From Comamonas sp. lk (lineage in GTDB: Bacteria; Pseudomonadota; Gammaproteobacteria; Burkholderiales; Burkholderiaceae_C), in assembly GCA_945860595.1 (NCBI GenBank), contig CAMAQV010000018.1, forward strand, positions 1 through 52,363: DNA of 52,363 bases, written 5' to 3'. Below the pieces are notes generated by a model. That model was not told the origin of the DNA. It saw nothing but the letters and a program-made list of their open reading frames with translations, and searched no databases. Of this stretch, positions 35,102 through 43,925 are shown one piece after another. The first letter of the stretch is position 1, and each line of letters begins with the position of its first letter. The position numbers and the translations under genes are program-made.

Positions 35102-36670
35102 TCAGGCTGCTGCCCGTACACCCACCTTGCGCAGCGCCCCACGCGCCCTCGCCAGCTCTTCCACGGCGCGGCCCAGGGCTTCGATGCCGCTGGTGATCAG
35201 GCCAGCCGGGATAGAAGACAGGCGCAAGCGGAAGTAGTTGCAGGGGTAGGGCGGGTTCTGGAAAAATACGTCGCCGGCTTCGATCAACACGCCGTGGCTG
35301 CGGGCGATCAGGCCGAGTTCGGCAGCATCGACCCAGGCCGGGGCCTGGACCCACAGCGACGCGCCGCCCGAGGGCAGGGTGTAGGAAAAATCCGGCAGGT
35401 GCGTGGCCAGCGCGGCTGCGGCGAGTTGCATGCGCTCTTGCATGGCGGCGTTGACCCGGCGGGCATGGGTCTCGTGGTGGCCCAGTGACAAAAACAACGC
35501 GAAGGCGTGCTGCAAAAACGCGCTGGGGTGGCGCAGCATGGCGTGGCGCAGTTCACGCAATTCGGCGATCAGCGCGCGCGGCGCGACGATGTAGCCCAGG
35601 CGCAGCGAGGGAGACAGGCTTTTGGACACCGAGCCCACATAAATCACCCGCCCCACCTTATCCAGGCTTTTGAGCGCGGGCATGGGTTGGCCCTGGTACA
35701 AATTCTCGGCCTCGTAATCATCTTCAATCACCACGAAGTTGTTGCGCTCGGCTTGCGCCAACAAGGCGGTACGCCTCTCCATGCTCAGGGTGTGGGTGGT
35801 AGGGCTTTGGTGCGAAGGGGTGACAAAACAATAGTCCAAGCGCGGCAGGTCGTCGACGATCAACCCCTGTGTGTCCACCGGTAGCGGCACAAACTGTGGC
35901 GCCCGCAAGGCAAAGCTGTTGCGCGCGTGCGGGTGGCCGGGCTCCTCCAAGCCCACGCGCTGCTGCGCGTCAAACAAAGCCTCTGCAAGCAGGTAGTAGG
36001 CGTGCTGCGCCCCCACGGTGATCAAGATCTCTTCGGGCAGCGCGAACACGCCACGTTTGGGCAGCAGGCGCAGGCGGATTTGCTCAATGACCTCGGGCAC
36101 ATCGCTGAGCTCAAAGTCCGGTGTCCACTGCGGCAGGTGCGAGCGCGCCAGGCTGTGCACGCAGCATTCCCGAAACGCTTCGGACGGGAATAGCAGGGGG
36201 TCATAGGTGCCGTAGACGAAGGGGTAGCGGTACTGGCGCCACTGGTCCGGCTTGGCAAGGGTGCGTTGCTCCACCAGCGAACGCAAAACCCGGGCATCCC
36301 AATCGGGCTGGGCGCGCTCGGGGCCGGGGCGCTGGGCGGTACCGGCCAGGTCATCACGCTGCGCCGCGTTCTGCGGCATGTCCAAACCGCTGGGCGACTG
36401 CACCACAAACACGCCGCTACGCGGGCGTGACTCCAGAAAACCGTCGTCCATCAGCTGGGTATAGGCGGCTGTCACGGTGTTGCGGCTCAGGCCCAGCAAT
36501 GCCGCCAACTCCCGCGACGAGGGCAGCGGTGCGCCTGCGGGCAGGCGCCGGTCCAGAATGGCCTGTACCACGGACAGCCGCAGGCGCTGTTGCAAGGGCA
36601 AGGCGGGTTTGTCAGGCAGGGCGAACAGGGTTTCCCACTGCGCGCCCTTGCTGCGGGGGTGGGGGGGCAT
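35102..36670 (-). CDS. tauR: TauR, MocR-type (GntR-aminotransferase) regulator of taurine use
   Basis: PLP-dependent transcription factor of 522 residues. An N-terminal GntR winged helix (about 25-90: GAPLPSSRELAALLGLSRNT) is joined by a linker to an aminotransferase-like domain. The PLP lysine is K350 in GSVSKSLSPSLRLGY, and EDDYE is at 316-320. It is divergent from tauXY, with 127 bases between, the usual tauR location. Rhodobacter TauR activates taurine genes in response to taurine. The CTGGC repeats in this gap and at tauA are its likely sites. Other MocR regulators such as PdxR look similar, so context decides the name. Confidence 0.85.
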   Translation of the reverse strand: MPPHPRSKGAQWETLFALPDKPALPLQQRLRLSVVQAILDRRLPAGAPLPSSRELAALLGLSRNTVTAAYTQLMDDGFLESRPRSGVFVVQSPSGLDMPQNAAQRDDLAGTAQRPGPERAQPDWDARVLRSLVEQRTLAKPDQWRQYRYPFVYGTYDPLLFPSEAFRECCVHSLARSHLPQWTPDFELSDVPEVIEQIRLRLLPKRGVFALPEEILITVGAQHAYYLLAEALFDAQQRVGLEEPGHPHARNSFALRAPQFVPLPVDTQGLIVDDLPRLDYCFVTPSHQSPTTHTLSMERRTALLAQAERNNFVVIEDDYEAENLYQGQPMPALKSLDKVGRVIYVGSVSKSLSPSLRLGYIVAPRALIAELRELRHAMLRHPSAFLQHAFALFLSLGHHETHARRVNAAMQERMQLAAAALATHLPDFSYTLPSGGASLWVQAPAWVDAAELGLIARSHGVLIEAGDVFFQNPPYPCNYFRLRLSSIPAGLITSGIEALGRAVEELARARGALRKVGVRAAA

Positions 36671-36671
36671 G

Positions 36672-36758
36672 GTGCCAGTATAGGCACTGGCCTCGTGGAT
36701 TGCGCAGGGGCTGGCGCAGACGAATGGTGGGAACTGGCTCTTTCAGGCTCCGGCTGGC
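36672..36758. promoter_or_regulatory. tauR-tauX intergenic operator region with CTGGC repeats
   Basis: An inverted repeat, GCCAGT (36674-36679) and ACTGGC (36686-36691), is followed by further CTGGC copies at 36711, 36734 and 36754, with spacings of 20-24 bases. The minus strand at 36678-36672 reads CTGGCAC, the same core as the tauA repeats. A weak tauX promoter, TTTCAG (36741-36746) and TATGCT (36764-36769), has a 17-base spacer that contains the last repeat. Confidence 0.5.
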
Positions 36759-36797
36759 CTGCCTATGCTCGGCCAAATTGCTTTTGGAGTATTCCCC

Positions 36798-37190
36798 ATG
36801 ACCGCTGCGATCACTGTTGCCACCTTGGAGGCCTTCAGCGCCGCCTGGAACCGCCATGACATCGATGCGCTGATGTCGTTTATGCACCCAGAATGTGTGT
36901 TCCTGACCGCCGCCGGCGACCAGGCCTGCGGCACCCGCCACAGCGGAGCCGAGGCGGTGCGCAAAGCCTTTGCCGGCGCCTGGGCAGCGGTGCCGGACGT
37001 GCAGTGGACCAAAGGCAAGCACTTTGTGCACGGCGACTTCGGCGTGTCTGAATGGACTTTTGAAGGCACGGCAGCCGATGGCAGCCGGATCGAAACCGAC
37101 GGGGTGGACTTGTTCACCTTCAAGGACGGGAAAATTCTGGTGAAAAACGTGTTCCGTAAAGCGCGCCCCAACATTCCTGCTGCGAAATAA
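36798..37190 (+). CDS. tauX: taurine dehydrogenase, small subunit
   Basis: Small NTF2/SnoaL-fold subunit of taurine dehydrogenase. It has 130 residues from the ATG at 36798, with GGAG at 36786-36789. It begins MTAAITVATLEAFSAAWNRHDIDA, and the body includes MSFMHPECVFLTAAGD and HGDFGVSEWTFEGTAADG. With TauY it oxidatively deaminates taurine to sulfoacetaldehyde and ammonia, passing electrons to the respiratory chain. It is immediately upstream of tauY, with a 64-base gap, and divergent from tauR. Confidence 0.85.
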   Translation: MTAAITVATLEAFSAAWNRHDIDALMSFMHPECVFLTAAGDQACGTRHSGAEAVRKAFAGAWAAVPDVQWTKGKHFVHGDFGVSEWTFEGTAADGSRIETDGVDLFTFKDGKILVKNVFRKARPNIPAAK

Positions 37191-37254
37191 ACCCCACGCT
37201 GCGTACATCGCGTCTGCGCGCCGGATCTTCCGCCCCTCAACGCACACCCCCGTC

Positions 37255-38676
37255 ATGAGCACCACCACCGTCCCCCATGCTGCCCAGCAAGCCTACGACC
37301 CGCGCTACGACCCGCTGGTAGACGCCAACCCGGGTGCCGGGCGCGCCTATGCGCCGACCTACTGGGTCGCCAGCGCCGGCACGCCGCCCCAGGACGACGG
37401 CCCGGTACGCGGCGACATGGACGTGGACGTGGTGGTGATCGGCTCGGGCTCCACCGGCATGTCCACCGCGATGTACCTGGCGCAGGACCACGGCATCCAA
37501 GCCGTGGTGCTGGAAGCCAACCAGACCGCCTGGGGCTGCTCCAGCCGCAGTGGCGGCCAGGGCCAGAACGCCAGTGGGCGGCTGACCCGCTCGCAATGGA
37601 TCGAGCGCTGGGGCCTGGACACCGCCAAGAAGCTGGACATGGAAATCCGTACCGGCTTCGAAAATTTCCGCCAGCTCACCCGCGAAATCGATTGCGACGC
37701 CTTTGACGGCGGCCATTTGTATGTGGCACACCGGCCGGAGAAAGTGGCCTACCTGCAAGAACAAACCCGGGTGCGGCGCGAGATTTTTGGTTATGACACC
37801 CAGATGATGAGCGCCGAAGCGCTGCGCACCAATTACTGCGACGAGCGCGACGCGACAGCAGCCATGTGGGAGCCAGAGGGCGTGGGCATACACCCGCTCA
37901 AATTCACCTTTGGCCTGATGCGCAAGGCCCGCGCCCTGGGCGTGAAAATCCATACCGCCAGCCCGGTCCAGGGCTGGCAAACCGTCAATGGTGTGCACCA
38001 CCTGCGCACGCCGGGAGGCACGGTGCGCGCAAAGCGCGTGGTGCTGTGCACAGGCGGCTACACCGGCCAGGGCGCAAGCCCCGTGCTGCGCAACAAAATC
38101 CTGCCCATCCTCTCTAACTCGGTGGTCACCCGGCCGCTGACCGATGCGGAACTGAAAGCCACCAATTTCCGCTCGCAAACCTTTTTGACCGACACCCGCA
38201 CCCTGCGGTTTTACTACCGGCTGCTCAGCGATAAGCGCCTGCAACTGGGCAGCCGCAGCTCCATCACCGGCGCGGACGCGCAAGAACCCAAACACCTCAA
38301 GCTGCTGACCGACGCGATTGCGCGCAAGTTCCCACCACTGGCCGGTATTCCCATCGACTATTCCTGGTGGGGTTGGGTCGATGTGAGCCACGACATGATG
38401 CCGCGCATCACCCGGCCGGACCCGGCGCAATCTGTTTGGCACGCGGTGGCCTACGGCGGCAACGGCGTATCGTTTTCCACCTGGGCCGGCAAACGGGTGG
38501 CGCAGCGGGTGGCCGGTAAAGACGGGAACGATGCGGTGTTTGACCTGCCGATTTACAACTCGCCGCTGGAATACCCCAACTTTTTCAAGCTCTTCCGCGC
38601 GGAGGCGCTGGCGCCGTTCCGGCGTCTGGGCCAGCAGTTCCTCTACAAGTGGTACTGGTGGCAGGACGAGATGTAA
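37255..38676 (+). CDS. tauY: taurine dehydrogenase, large subunit
   Basis: FAD-dependent oxidoreductase of the DAO family. It has 473 residues. The FAD-binding GSGSTG is at 63-68, within VVVIGSGSTGMSTAMYLAQ. Further blocks are WGCSSRSGGQGQNASGRL and, near the C terminus, WHAVAYGGNGVSFSTWAGK. Pairing with the TauX-like subunit and TauR identifies it as TauY rather than a generic glycine/sarcosine oxidase. Its product sulfoacetaldehyde is the substrate of Xsc, encoded 14 kb to the left. Confidence 0.88.
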   Translation: MSTTTVPHAAQQAYDPRYDPLVDANPGAGRAYAPTYWVASAGTPPQDDGPVRGDMDVDVVVIGSGSTGMSTAMYLAQDHGIQAVVLEANQTAWGCSSRSGGQGQNASGRLTRSQWIERWGLDTAKKLDMEIRTGFENFRQLTREIDCDAFDGGHLYVAHRPEKVAYLQEQTRVRREIFGYDTQMMSAEALRTNYCDERDATAAMWEPEGVGIHPLKFTFGLMRKARALGVKIHTASPVQGWQTVNGVHHLRTPGGTVRAKRVVLCTGGYTGQGASPVLRNKILPILSNSVVTRPLTDAELKATNFRSQTFLTDTRTLRFYYRLLSDKRLQLGSRSSITGADAQEPKHLKLLTDAIARKFPPLAGIPIDYSWWGWVDVSHDMMPRITRPDPAQSVWHAVAYGGNGVSFSTWAGKRVAQRVAGKDGNDAVFDLPIYNSPLEYPNFFKLFRAEALAPFRRLGQQFLYKWYWWQDEM

Positions 38677-38706
38677 GCACGCCCGCACCCAGCCGGGCGC
38701 AGGGCT

Positions 38707-39276
38707 TTAAGCCTTGGCCACGCGGGCGCTTTTCCAATACACGTCATCACCTGAGCTGCCGTCGCTGCGGTGGCGGTTGAGCACGCGGGCCAGCACGAAT
38801 AGCAGGTCTGACAAGCGGTTGAGGTACTGGCGGGGGTGCTCTTTCAAGGCCTCTTCGTTGCCCAGGGCGACCACTGCGCGCTCGGCCCGGCGCGCCACGG
38901 TACGGCACACATGCGCCAGCGCAGCGGCACGGGTTCCAGCGGGCAGGATGAACTCCAGCAGCGCAGGCAGGCCGGCGTTGAACTCGGCCAAGGCCTGGTC
39001 CAGGCCCAGTACGGCTTCTTCCTTGAGCAGTTCAAATCCGGGGATGGACAGCTCGCCGCCCAGATTGAAAAGCTGGTGCTGGATCTCGACCAGAACGGCG
39101 CGTACGCGCCCGGGCATGTCCTCGCACAAAAGCACGCCGATGTTGGAATTGAGCTCGTCCACATCGCCCATGGCGTGCACCCGCAAGCTGTTTTTGGAGA
39201 CGCGGGAGTTATCCCCCAGGCCCGTGGTGCCGGCGTCGCCGGTGCGCGTGGCAATTTGTGTCAGGCGGTTTCCCAT
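38707..39276 (-). CDS. cob(I)alamin adenosyltransferase, PduO type
   Basis: Transfers adenosyl from ATP to cob(I)alamin, making coenzyme B12. It has 189 residues from the ATG at 39276. I prefer this start over the ATG at 39282 because the AGGA site then sits 8 bases upstream. Hallmarks are TRTGDAGTTGLGDNSRVSK, DELNSNIGVLL, RRAERAVVALG and YLNRLSDLLFVLAR. It provides the cofactor needed by EutBC. It converges with tauY over a 30-base gap and is divergent from the FAD oxidase gene. Confidence 0.92.
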   Translation of the reverse strand: MGNRLTQIATRTGDAGTTGLGDNSRVSKNSLRVHAMGDVDELNSNIGVLLCEDMPGRVRAVLVEIQHQLFNLGGELSIPGFELLKEEAVLGLDQALAEFNAGLPALLEFILPAGTRAAALAHVCRTVARRAERAVVALGNEEALKEHPRQYLNRLSDLLFVLARVLNRHRSDGSSGDDVYWKSARVAKA

Positions 39277-39333
39277 ATGCATGTTCCTGTGAAAGTGGCA
39301 TTATTGACGCTTTGGGCTTTTCGGGAACGCACC

Positions 39334-40764
39334 ATGAACGCACCGCTGTCTGCACAACAGGCTTTTTCGCACGCCGCCATGCGGCATCCACCCCAGGCCA
39401 TGCTGGAAGAACTCCGCGCGGCTTTCGGGGCGCAATTTTCCAGCGCCGCCGCCGTGTGTGCGCAGCATGGGCGCGACGAGTCGGCTTTTGATGTACCACC
39501 CCCGGGCGGCGTGGTGTTTGCGCAGAGCACACACGACGTGCAGCGCCTGCTGCAGATCGCCGCACGCTATGCCGTGCCCGTCATTCCCTTTGGCGTGGGT
39601 TCGTCGCTGGAAGGGCATCTGCTTGCGGTGCAAGGCGGCATCAGCGTGGACATGGGGCGCATGAACCAGGTGCTGGCCATCCACGACGCGGATCTGACCG
39701 TGACCGTGCAACCCGGCGTCACCCGCAAGCAGCTCAATGAGGCGGTGAAATCCGCCGGCCTGTTCTTCCCGATTGACCCGGGAGCGGACGCCAGCATCGG
39801 CGGCATGTGCGCCACCCGCGCCAGCGGCACCAACGCCGTGCGCTACGGCACCATGCGCGAAAACGTGCTGGCACTCGAAGTGGTGACCGCCAGCGGCGAA
39901 GCCATACGCACCGGTACCGGCGCGAAAAAATCATCGGCCGGTTACGACCTGACGCGCCTGATGGTCGGCAGTGAAGGCACCCTGGGCGTGATCACCGAAA
40001 TTACGCTCAAGCTCTATCCGCTGCCAGAAGCCATCATGGCCGCGACCTGCGCCTTTGACACGCTGGCCGACGCGGTGAACACCACCATCCAGATCATCCA
40101 GCTCGGTATCCCGATTGCGCGCTGCGAGCTGCTCGACGGCAACGCGGTGCGCATGGTGAATCAACATTCCAAACTCGGCCTGGCCGAGGGGCCGATGATG
40201 CTGATGGAGTTCCACGGCTCTCCGGCGGGCGTGCAAGAACAAATCGATCTGGTGCAAGAGATCGTGGAAGACAACCACGGCCACGCATTCGCATGGGCGG
40301 CGACCCCCGAGGACCGCACCCGCTTGTGGACCGCGCGGCACAACGCCTACTTTGCCGGACTGCAATCGCGCCCCGGTTGCCGCTGCATTGCAACCGACAC
40401 CTGCGTGCCGATATCCCGTCTGGCTGACGCGCTGCTCGATTCGGTAACCGAGGCCGCCGAAGCCGGTATCCCGCATTACCTGGTCGGCCATGTGGGCGAC
40501 GGCAACTTCCACATGGCGTATCTGATTGACCCGGCAGTCCCGTCGGAGCGTGAAACCGCGGAGCGCCTGAACAGCCAATTGGTGATGCGCGCATTGCGGC
40601 TGGGTGGAACGTGCACCGGCGAGCACGGCATCGGCCTGCACAAAATAGATTTTTTGGTCACCGAGACCGGCGCCGGTGCGGTCGCCATGATGCGCAGCAT
40701 CAAGCAAGCGCTGGACCCGCTGAACATCCTCAACCCTGGGAAAATTTTCGCGCTTGCGCCCTGA
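39334..40764 (+). CDS. FAD-linked 2-hydroxyacid oxidase (D-lactate dehydrogenase/GlcD-like)
   Basis: VAO/PCMH-family flavoenzyme of 476 residues from the ATG at 39334. The FAD-binding domain has VIPFGVGSSLEGHL, GGMCATRASGTNAVRYG and GSEGTLGVITEITLKLYPLP. The C-terminal cap contains LVGHVGDGNFHMAYLID and GTCTGEHGIGLHKIDFL, with the active-site histidines and glutamate. It is closest in style to cytochrome-linked D-lactate dehydrogenases. Glycolate oxidation is possible given glcEF in the window, but the gene is not linked to them. Confidence 0.85.
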   Translation: MNAPLSAQQAFSHAAMRHPPQAMLEELRAAFGAQFSSAAAVCAQHGRDESAFDVPPPGGVVFAQSTHDVQRLLQIAARYAVPVIPFGVGSSLEGHLLAVQGGISVDMGRMNQVLAIHDADLTVTVQPGVTRKQLNEAVKSAGLFFPIDPGADASIGGMCATRASGTNAVRYGTMRENVLALEVVTASGEAIRTGTGAKKSSAGYDLTRLMVGSEGTLGVITEITLKLYPLPEAIMAATCAFDTLADAVNTTIQIIQLGIPIARCELLDGNAVRMVNQHSKLGLAEGPMMLMEFHGSPAGVQEQIDLVQEIVEDNHGHAFAWAATPEDRTRLWTARHNAYFAGLQSRPGCRCIATDTCVPISRLADALLDSVTEAAEAGIPHYLVGHVGDGNFHMAYLIDPAVPSERETAERLNSQLVMRALRLGGTCTGEHGIGLHKIDFLVTETGAGAVAMMRSIKQALDPLNILNPGKIFALAP

Positions 40765-40775
40765 GCTTCTGCCAC

Positions 40776-41525
40776 TCACGCTGCGCCGCGCAAGGGCAGG
40801 CGGTAGACCCAAATCGACTTTCCATTGGGGGCCGTCAGCTGCAAGTGAGGAACGATGCCATGCGCCTCAAAGTCCAGACTGACCAGCCAGGTGCCGGGGC
40901 GCATGCTGTGCGCCTTCTCCACCACACGCGGCATGCTCTCGGGGCGCTGAAAAAGATAGACCATATCGTAGGCAGCCCAATCCACGGCCCACATATCGCC
41001 GCGCTGAACCGTCGCCCAAGGGCATAACCAGCGGCAAACAACATAAAGACTGCTGCTCCATTCCACCCCTTCCAACTGCGCCTTGGGATAAGCCAGCCGC
41101 AAGGCACGCAAGCCATGACCGAGGCCGCAACCAGCGTCCAGCACGCGGGCGGTCTGGTCCAGGCGGATGATGGCGCGCAAACCCATCAAAGCCTTGCGCG
41201 GCGTGGGAAACAGAGGAGCGTCCGCCCAGGTATTGATGGGGTAGACCAGCAGCAGCAGGGCCAGCGGCAACAGCCATACCCACGCGGCCAGATGCGACTG
41301 CGTGCCCAACACAGTAACCGCCAGCGAGACCGGAAAGCCTGCGGCAATGGCCAACCTGCGCCACCAGCTACGGCCCATGGGGCTGATAGCCAAGCCCGCC
41401 ATGGCGGCAACCGGGCTGGCCATGCCGGGCGACATGTCCGCCTGCAACAGCCAGCGGAACACCATCCAGCTCAGACCCCAGCCCAGCAAGGCTGGCGCGG
41501 GCCAGGGCGGGATGAAGCGTTGCAT
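40776..41525 (-). CDS. membrane-associated class I methyltransferase
   Basis: Protein of 249 residues from the ATG at 41525. The N-terminal 95 residues hold about three to four hydrophobic segments (MVFRWLLQA, GLAISPMG, WVWLLPLALLLLVYPI). A SAM-dependent methyltransferase domain follows, with motif I VLDAGCGLGHGLRAL and an acidic VEWSS. The substrate is unknown. It is downstream of parB with a 31-base gap and may be read with the par genes. Confidence 0.75.
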   Translation of the reverse strand: MQRFIPPWPAPALLGWGLSWMVFRWLLQADMSPGMASPVAAMAGLAISPMGRSWWRRLAIAAGFPVSLAVTVLGTQSHLAAWVWLLPLALLLLVYPINTWADAPLFPTPRKALMGLRAIIRLDQTARVLDAGCGLGHGLRALRLAYPKAQLEGVEWSSSLYVVCRWLCPWATVQRGDMWAVDWAAYDMVYLFQRPESMPRVVEKAHSMRPGTWLVSLDFEAHGIVPHLQLTAPNGKSIWVYRLPLRGAA

Positions 41526-41556
41526 CAAAAATCCGTCAGGGGGTAGCCGCGGCGCG

Positions 41557-42516
41557 CTAGCGGGCCACGTTGGGCGACAGGCGTTCGATCAGGCCGTTGA
41601 GTTCATCGAGTGAGCCGAACTGGATGCTCAACTCGCCCATTTCCGTGATTCGACCCGCACGCTTGATGCGTTTTTTGACCTTGATTTCGACCTGCGCGGC
41701 AAACAAGTCGGAGAGTTCTTCTTCCACGCGCTTGATATCGCGCGACTTCTCGCGGCTGGGTTTAACGGCTTTGAGTGAAAACTCGGCACCCAATTTTTTC
41801 ACCAGACTTTCGGCTTCGCGCACCGACATTTTTTTGGCTGCAATCTGGCTGGCGGCACTGATCTGGTTGGCTTTGTCCAGGGCCAGCAGGGCGCGGGCGT
41901 GGCCCATGTCGAGGTCGCCGGCCATGAGCATGGTTTGCACCGGCTCGGCCAGGTTGAGCAGACGCAGCAGGTTGCTGGCCGCACTGCGCGAGCGGCCCAC
42001 AGCCTGGGCAGCAGTTTCATGGGTGAGGCCAAACTCTTTAATCAGGCGCTGCAAGCCCTGCGCCTCTTCCAGCGGGTTGAGATCTTCGCGCTGCATGTTC
42101 TCAATGAGCGACATGGCGGCGGCGGCCTCGTTGGGCACGTTGCGCACCAAAACCGGAGCGCTGTCCAGCCCGGCCAGTTTGGCGGCGCGGAATCGCCGCT
42201 CACCCGCAATGATTTCGTAGACCGGGCGCGAGGAGCCTTCAGGGCGGTGCAAGGCGGCATATTCGTCGTCCAACTGGCGCACCAGGATGGGCTGCATGAT
42301 GCCCTGGGCCTTGATGCTTTCTGCCAGCTCGTAGAGCGCGCCCTCGTCCATATGGGTACGTGGCTGGTACATGCCGGGAACCATGTCGCTGAGCAACAGG
42401 GTGTGCGGTTGACCGGCAACAAAAGCACTGGCCTGTTGACCGGGCGCGTCCGGCACGGTGGGGCCGAGCAAGGCTTCCAGACCCATGCCGAGTCCTTTGG
42501 GTTTTTTGGTGGCCAT
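41557..42516 (-). CDS. parB: chromosome-partitioning protein ParB
   Basis: CTP-dependent DNA clamp that loads at parS. It has 319 residues from the ATG at 42516. The N-terminal ParA-interacting start is KPKGLGMGLEALLG. The CTP-binding site is IIAGERRFRAAKLAGL, and the helix-turn-helix parS reader is LTHETAAQAVGRSRSAASNLLRLL. The C-terminal dimerisation domain ends LSPNVAR. Two parS-like sites lie 2-3 kb away in rsmG and mnmG. It is separated from parA by a hydrolase gene. Confidence 0.95.
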   Translation of the reverse strand: MATKKPKGLGMGLEALLGPTVPDAPGQQASAFVAGQPHTLLLSDMVPGMYQPRTHMDEGALYELAESIKAQGIMQPILVRQLDDEYAALHRPEGSSRPVYEIIAGERRFRAAKLAGLDSAPVLVRNVPNEAAAAMSLIENMQREDLNPLEEAQGLQRLIKEFGLTHETAAQAVGRSRSAASNLLRLLNLAEPVQTMLMAGDLDMGHARALLALDKANQISAASQIAAKKMSVREAESLVKKLGAEFSLKAVKPSREKSRDIKRVEEELSDLFAAQVEIKVKKRIKRAGRITEMGELSIQFGSLDELNGLIERLSPNVAR

Positions 42517-42542
42517 CGGGTGTTTCCTTCGAATGCTTATGG

Positions 42543-43091
42543 TTATGGGTTCAAAAAATCGGTCAACAAGGCCCGACCCTCGGGCCAATTGCCCAAGCCA
42601 GAGTCGGCGTTGATATGGCCGGCGTGGCCCCAATCGCACCAGCGCGCACCCAGTGCGTCGGCAAAACTGCGCGCGCGCTCCAGGCTGCAATACGGGTCGT
42701 TGTGGCTGCCTAGCAGCAGGCTGGGAAAAGGCAAACGCGGCAAGGCCATGGGGAGCCAGCTGTGCAAAACGGCGCAGAGCTCGGGCCTCTGCGGATCGCC
42801 GGGCGCAACCAGCAAAGCACCGCGCACACTATGGGCCAGGCGGGTTTGCGCTGCCCAGGCCGCTACCAGCAGGCAGCCCAGGCTGTGCGCGACCACAACA
42901 ACATCGCCATCCTGCGCCTGCACCACCTCGTCCAAACGCATGACCCAATCCCCACGCAAGGGGTGCATCCAATCGTGCTGCTCTACGCGCAGGTCGCCAT
43001 AAAGCGTTTCCCAGCGGCTTTGCCAATGCTGCGGTCCGGAGTTTTGCCAGCCGGGCAGCAGCAGGATACGGGGAAGTGTGGGTGTCACCAT
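42543..43091 (-). CDS. alpha/beta hydrolase, RBBP9/YdeN family
   Basis: Small serine hydrolase of 182 residues from the ATG at 43091. The start ILLLPGWQNSGPQHWQSRWE is the family signature (DUF1234/RBBP9). The nucleophile serine lies in VVAHSLGCLLVA, and the acid and histidine in GSHNDPYCS and WGHAGHINADSG. The substrate is unknown. It sits between parA (4-base gap) and parB (26-base gap), so it is part of the partition operon, an unusual position for a metabolic hydrolase. Confidence 0.85.
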   Translation of the reverse strand: MVTPTLPRILLLPGWQNSGPQHWQSRWETLYGDLRVEQHDWMHPLRGDWVMRLDEVVQAQDGDVVVVAHSLGCLLVAAWAAQTRLAHSVRGALLVAPGDPQRPELCAVLHSWLPMALPRLPFPSLLLGSHNDPYCSLERARSFADALGARWCDWGHAGHINADSGLGNWPEGRALLTDFLNP

Positions 43092-43095
43092 GGGG

Positions 43096-43881
43096 CTACA
43101 TGGTCTGAATACGGCGCACCATCTCCTGCGCAAAAGCCACGAAAGCCTGTGCGCCACGGGAGCTGGGGTCAAACACCACGCCAGGCAGGCCGTAGCTGGG
43201 GGCTTCGGCCAGACGCACATTGCGCGGGATCACGGTGTCAAACACCTTGTCACCAAAATGCGCTTTGAGCTGGTCACTGACCTGGTTTTGCAAGGTGATG
43301 CGCGGGTCAAACATGACGCGCAGCAAACCGATGATTTGCAAGTCATCATTCAAATTCGCCTTGACCTGTTTGATGGTGTTGACCAAATCGGTCAGGCCTT
43401 CCAAGGCAAAGTATTCGCATTGCATGGGCACGATCACGCCGTGGGCGCAGCACAGTCCGTTGAGCGTGAGCATGGACAGCGAGGGCGGGCAGTCGATCAG
43501 CACAAAGTCGTATTCCGCATTCACCGCTTTGAGTGCAGCCTTGAGCCGGCGCTCACGCCGCTCCAAGCTGACCATCTCGACCTCAGCCCCAGCGAGCTCG
43601 CGGTTCGCGCCCAGAATGTCGAAGCTGCAACCCGCTTGACGCAACTTTTCGCTGCGGCTGCGGGCCTGCGCAATGGTGGCCTCTTCGAGCAGCACGTCGT
43701 AAACGGTCAACTCCAGCTGACGCTTGTCGACCCCGGAACCCATCGTGGCGTTGCCTTGCGGGTCCAAGTCCACCATGAGTACCCGTTGGCCGACCTTGGC
43801 TAATCCTGCGGCCAGGTTCACGGTGGTTGTGGTTTTGCCCACCCCGCCTTTTTGGTTGGCTACGCAGAATATTTTTGCCAT
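43096..43881 (-). CDS. parA: chromosome-partitioning ATPase ParA
   Basis: Deviant Walker ATPase that moves ParB-parS complexes. It has 261 residues. The P loop KGGVGKTTT is at 11-19, following MAKIFCVANQ. Motif A' is DLDPQGNATMGSG, and Walker B is FVLIDCPPSLSMLTLNGL. It follows a LysE-type exporter gene and precedes the hydrolase and parB. The origin-proximal context (rsmG, mnmG, parS) makes it the chromosomal ParA rather than MinD, whose gene is also in this window. Confidence 0.95.
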   Translation of the reverse strand: MAKIFCVANQKGGVGKTTTTVNLAAGLAKVGQRVLMVDLDPQGNATMGSGVDKRQLELTVYDVLLEEATIAQARSRSEKLRQAGCSFDILGANRELAGAEVEMVSLERRERRLKAALKAVNAEYDFVLIDCPPSLSMLTLNGLCCAHGVIVPMQCEYFALEGLTDLVNTIKQVKANLNDDLQIIGLLRVMFDPRITLQNQVSDQLKAHFGDKVFDTVIPRNVRLAEAPSYGLPGVVFDPSSRGAQAFVAFAQEMVRRIQTM

Positions 43882-43925
43882 GGATTACCCGCTGATCGAG
43901 ATCTGTAAACGTTGGCTTATTGTGC

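Noticed and set aside
39334..40764. The FAD oxidase as the missing GlcD
   Set aside because: Its sequence is more like cytochrome-linked D-lactate dehydrogenases, and it is 32 kb from glcEF; kept only as a weak alternative.
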